The notes below the pieces were generated by a model. It saw nothing but the letters and a program-made list of their open reading frames with translations, was not told the origin of the DNA and made no database searches. Below, piece after piece: positions 37,942 through 39,644 of a DNA stretch of 39,644 bases. Source of the stretch: an uncultured Clostridium sp. GTDB lineage: Bacteria > Bacillota > Clostridia > TANB77 > CAG-508. How positions within the stretch are numbered: the stretch's first letter is position 1; every line of letters begins with the position of its first letter. The position numbers were made by a program, and so were the translations under genes. The stretch covers positions 1 to 39,644 of the forward strand of contig CANRQN010000012.1 in the NCBI GenBank assembly GCA_947641575.1. Direction: 5' to 3'.

Positions 37942-39489
37942 TTAATGTTTAAAGTGTCTCATGCCTGTAAAAATCATAGCGATACCATATTCATTACACT
38001 TATCAATAGAATCTTGATCACGAAGAGAACCACCTGGTTGGACAATTGCAGTAATTCCAGCTTTGTGAGCTTCTTCCACACAATCACTAAAAGGGAAGAA
38101 AGCATCAGATGCAAGAACAGCGCCAACAGTTACATTATCTCCAATTAACTCTTTAGAATGTTCTACACATTGACAAGTTGCCCAAATTCTATTAACTTGT
38201 CCAGGACCAATACCAACAGTTTGTTTATCTTTTGCTAAAACAATACCATTAGACTTAGCAAATTTTACAACTTTAAGACCAAACATCATATCCTCAAGTT
38301 CTTTGTCAGTTGGTTTTCTATTAGTTACAACAGCATAATCATCAAGAAGTTTACTATCAATTGTTTGAACAATTATACCACCATTAATTTTCTTTATATC
38401 TAAAGAACCCTCTGGCTGTTTAACAGAAATAGTAGGAAGCTCTAATAATCTTAGATTTTTCTTTGCTTTTAACACTTCTAATGCTTTAGGTTCAAAAGAA
38501 GGAGCAACAATAACCTCTAAGAAGATTTCTTTCATCTCTTCAGCCATTTTTAAAGTAACTTCTCTATTTACTGTAACAATACCACCAAAGATTGAAGTTT
38601 TGTCAGCGTTAAATGCCTTAGTCCATGCTTCATAAATATCAGATGAACTTCCAACACCACAAGGGTTACCATGCTTACAAGCAACAACAGTTGGCTCATC
38701 GAATTCTTTAAGAAGTTCTAAAGCACCATTTGTATCATTTATATTATTGAAAGAAAGTTCTTTTCCGTTTAACTGAGTAGCAGTAGTTAAAGAACCTTCA
38801 CATTTACCGATTTCTTTATATAAAGCAGCTCTTTGATGAGGGTTTTCTCCATATCTCATCTCTTGTACTTTCTCATATGTAAGAGTTAAATCTTTTGGAA
38901 AACTTTCATCTTTTCTTTCAGATTTAATATAATTACAAATCATTGCATCATAATTTGAAGTATGTTCAAAGACTTTATTCATTAGATAGAATTTAGTATC
39001 AATAGATACTTTACCATTTTGTTTTAATTCATTTAAAACAATTTCATAATCAGTTGGGTCAGTTATAACTGTTACATCTTGGTAATTCTTAGCAGCACTT
39101 CTAAGCATTGTAGGACCACCAATATCAATATTTTCAACACATTCTGCGCGTGTCACATTATCTTTTAAAATAGTCTCTTTAAAAGGATAAAGATTAACAA
39201 CAACAAAATCTATTGTATCAATATTCAAGTCTTCTAATTGTTTCATATGTTCAGGTTTTCCACGCATTGCAAGAATTCCAGCATGAACTTTTGGATGAAG
39301 TGTCTTAACCCTTCCATCTAAACATTCAGGAAATCCTGTAAGTTCAGAAATTTCAATTGCATTAATACCTTCTTCTTTAAGCTTTTTGTAAGTACCTCCA
39401 GTTGAAATAATTTCTATACCTAAAGTTTCTAACTCTTTAGCAAAATGGGCTATACCTGTTTTATCAGATACACTAATTAAAGCCTTCAT
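37942..39489 (-). CDS. purH: Bifunctional AICAR formyltransferase / IMP cyclohydrolase
   Basis: 515 aa. Last two steps of de novo IMP synthesis. MGS-like cyclohydrolase domain first ([36 protein letters not shown]), then the formyltransferase domain ([38 protein letters not shown], and the C-terminal DAFFPFSD...[22 protein letters not shown]). I start at ATG 39489 because GGAGGT precedes it; the frame is open 4 codons further up. No in-frame CGG in 515 codons. Confidence 0.96.
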   Translation of the reverse strand: MKALISVSDKTGIAHFAKELETLGIEIISTGGTYKKLKEEGINAIEISELTGFPECLDGRVKTLHPKVHAGILAMRGKPEHMKQLEDLNIDTIDFVVVNLYPFKETILKDNVTRAECVENIDIGGPTMLRSAAKNYQDVTVITDPTDYEIVLNELKQNGKVSIDTKFYLMNKVFEHTSNYDAMICNYIKSERKDESFPKDLTLTYEKVQEMRYGENPHQRAALYKEIGKCEGSLTTATQLNGKELSFNNINDTNGALELLKEFDEPTVVACKHGNPCGVGSSSDIYEAWTKAFNADKTSIFGGIVTVNREVTLKMAEEMKEIFLEVIVAPSFEPKALEVLKAKKNLRLLELPTISVKQPEGSLDIKKINGGIIVQTIDSKLLDDYAVVTNRKPTDKELEDMMFGLKVVKFAKSNGIVLAKDKQTVGIGPGQVNRIWATCQCVEHSKELIGDNVTVGAVLASDAFFPFSDCVEEAHKAGITAIVQPGGSLRDQDSIDKCNEYGIAMIFTGMRHFKH

Positions 39490-39538
39490 AGATACCTCCA
39501 TAAAATAAAATTATTTGTAGGGAAATCCTACATAAGAC

Positions 39539-39567
39539 ATTATACTACAAAAATATAACTATTACAA
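39539..39567 (-). promoter_or_regulatory. Promoter of purH-dapB
   Basis: Minus strand TTGTAA (39567-39562), 17-nt spacer, TATAAT (39544-39539), ~50 nt before the start. A small GTAGG/CCTAC hairpin lies in the leader. No purine riboswitch or PurBox is visible. Bases 39568-39644 hold no gene. Confidence 0.6.
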
Positions 39568-39644
39568 ACTTTTTTGCAAAAAGGTAAAGTTTATAAATTG
39601 CAATATTAAGTGTCCGCTTTTTTTACAATGTAAATGATTCTTTT

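Noticed and set aside
39490..39644. Purine riboswitch or PurBox upstream of purH.
   Set aside because: The leader is only ~45 nt and lacks the conserved purine-riboswitch core or PurBox sequences.

Overview
The window comes from an AT-rich, endospore-forming low-GC Firmicute, most likely an uncultured member of the Clostridia. This rests on the forespore sigma factor SigG behind a sigma-F-type promoter, SecG, long-form HPF, AddB, an OmpR/HK pair and very A-rich codon use; the exact lineage is inference.

The main result is a frame anomaly. Across the AT-rich genes, 13 loci look broken, some several times, and every break has the same form. An in-frame CGG codon stands where the family expects glycine; if its C is skipped, the ribosome reads GGA or GGT (Gly) and conserved sequence resumes. 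I count 23 such sites (19 CGGA, 4 CGGT), on both strands: serine recombinase A, sigG, ylmC, a ComEC-like MBL protein, recombinase B (2), response regulator, histidine kinase, ogg, addB (3), coaE, the coaE/pgeF junction, an unknown solenoid protein (2), an LD-carboxypeptidase (4) and a GltD-like flavoprotein (3). I find no in-frame CGG in these genes that is read through as an ordinary sense codon; every other CGG trinucleotide lies in one of the other two phases (for example AAC GGA, TCG GAA). One further in-frame CGG, two codons before the stop of recombinase A, is undecided. This looks like genome-wide +1 recoding at an unassigned CGG (slippage or four-base CGGN decoding as Gly), not random pseudogenes or random sequencing error.

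Layout. 1-3.5 kb: remains of mobile elements (3' part of one serine recombinase, a second recombinase on the minus strand, palindrome cluster). 3.6-6.8 kb: tRNA-Met, a small minus-strand ORF, tyrS, secG, smr, sigG. 6.9-17.0 kb: a 10.02-kb integrative element inserted inside ylmC/ymxH. It carries a DUF3006-like/MBL pair, an IetAS-like AAA ATPase plus subtilase defence pair, plasmid-type genes and recombinase B. Joining the element ends rebuilds a palindromic attP that lies inside the recombinase ORF, so integration replaces the recombinase C-terminus. 17.2-19.4 kb: a two-component system. 19.6-20.7 kb: a pilin-like surface protein with a GC-rich patch near its C-terminus. 21-32.4 kb: hpf, ogg, addB, coaE, pgeF, an unknown gene, LD-carboxypeptidase, uracil-DNA glycosylase and a GltD-like protein, separated by structured palindromic repeats. 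32.5-36.9 kb (minus): a compositionally distinct cassette of a Ycf46-like AAA ATPase, a DUF1257 (Ycf35) protein, two paralogous unknown proteins and a MiaB-like radical SAM enzyme. Here CGG occurs in frame five times and reads as ordinary arginine. 37.2-39.5 kb (minus): dapB and purH.

The cassette with CGG as Arg inside a chromosome where CGG marks +1 shifts suggests recent acquisition or an assembly chimera, and gives an internal control for the recoding claim.
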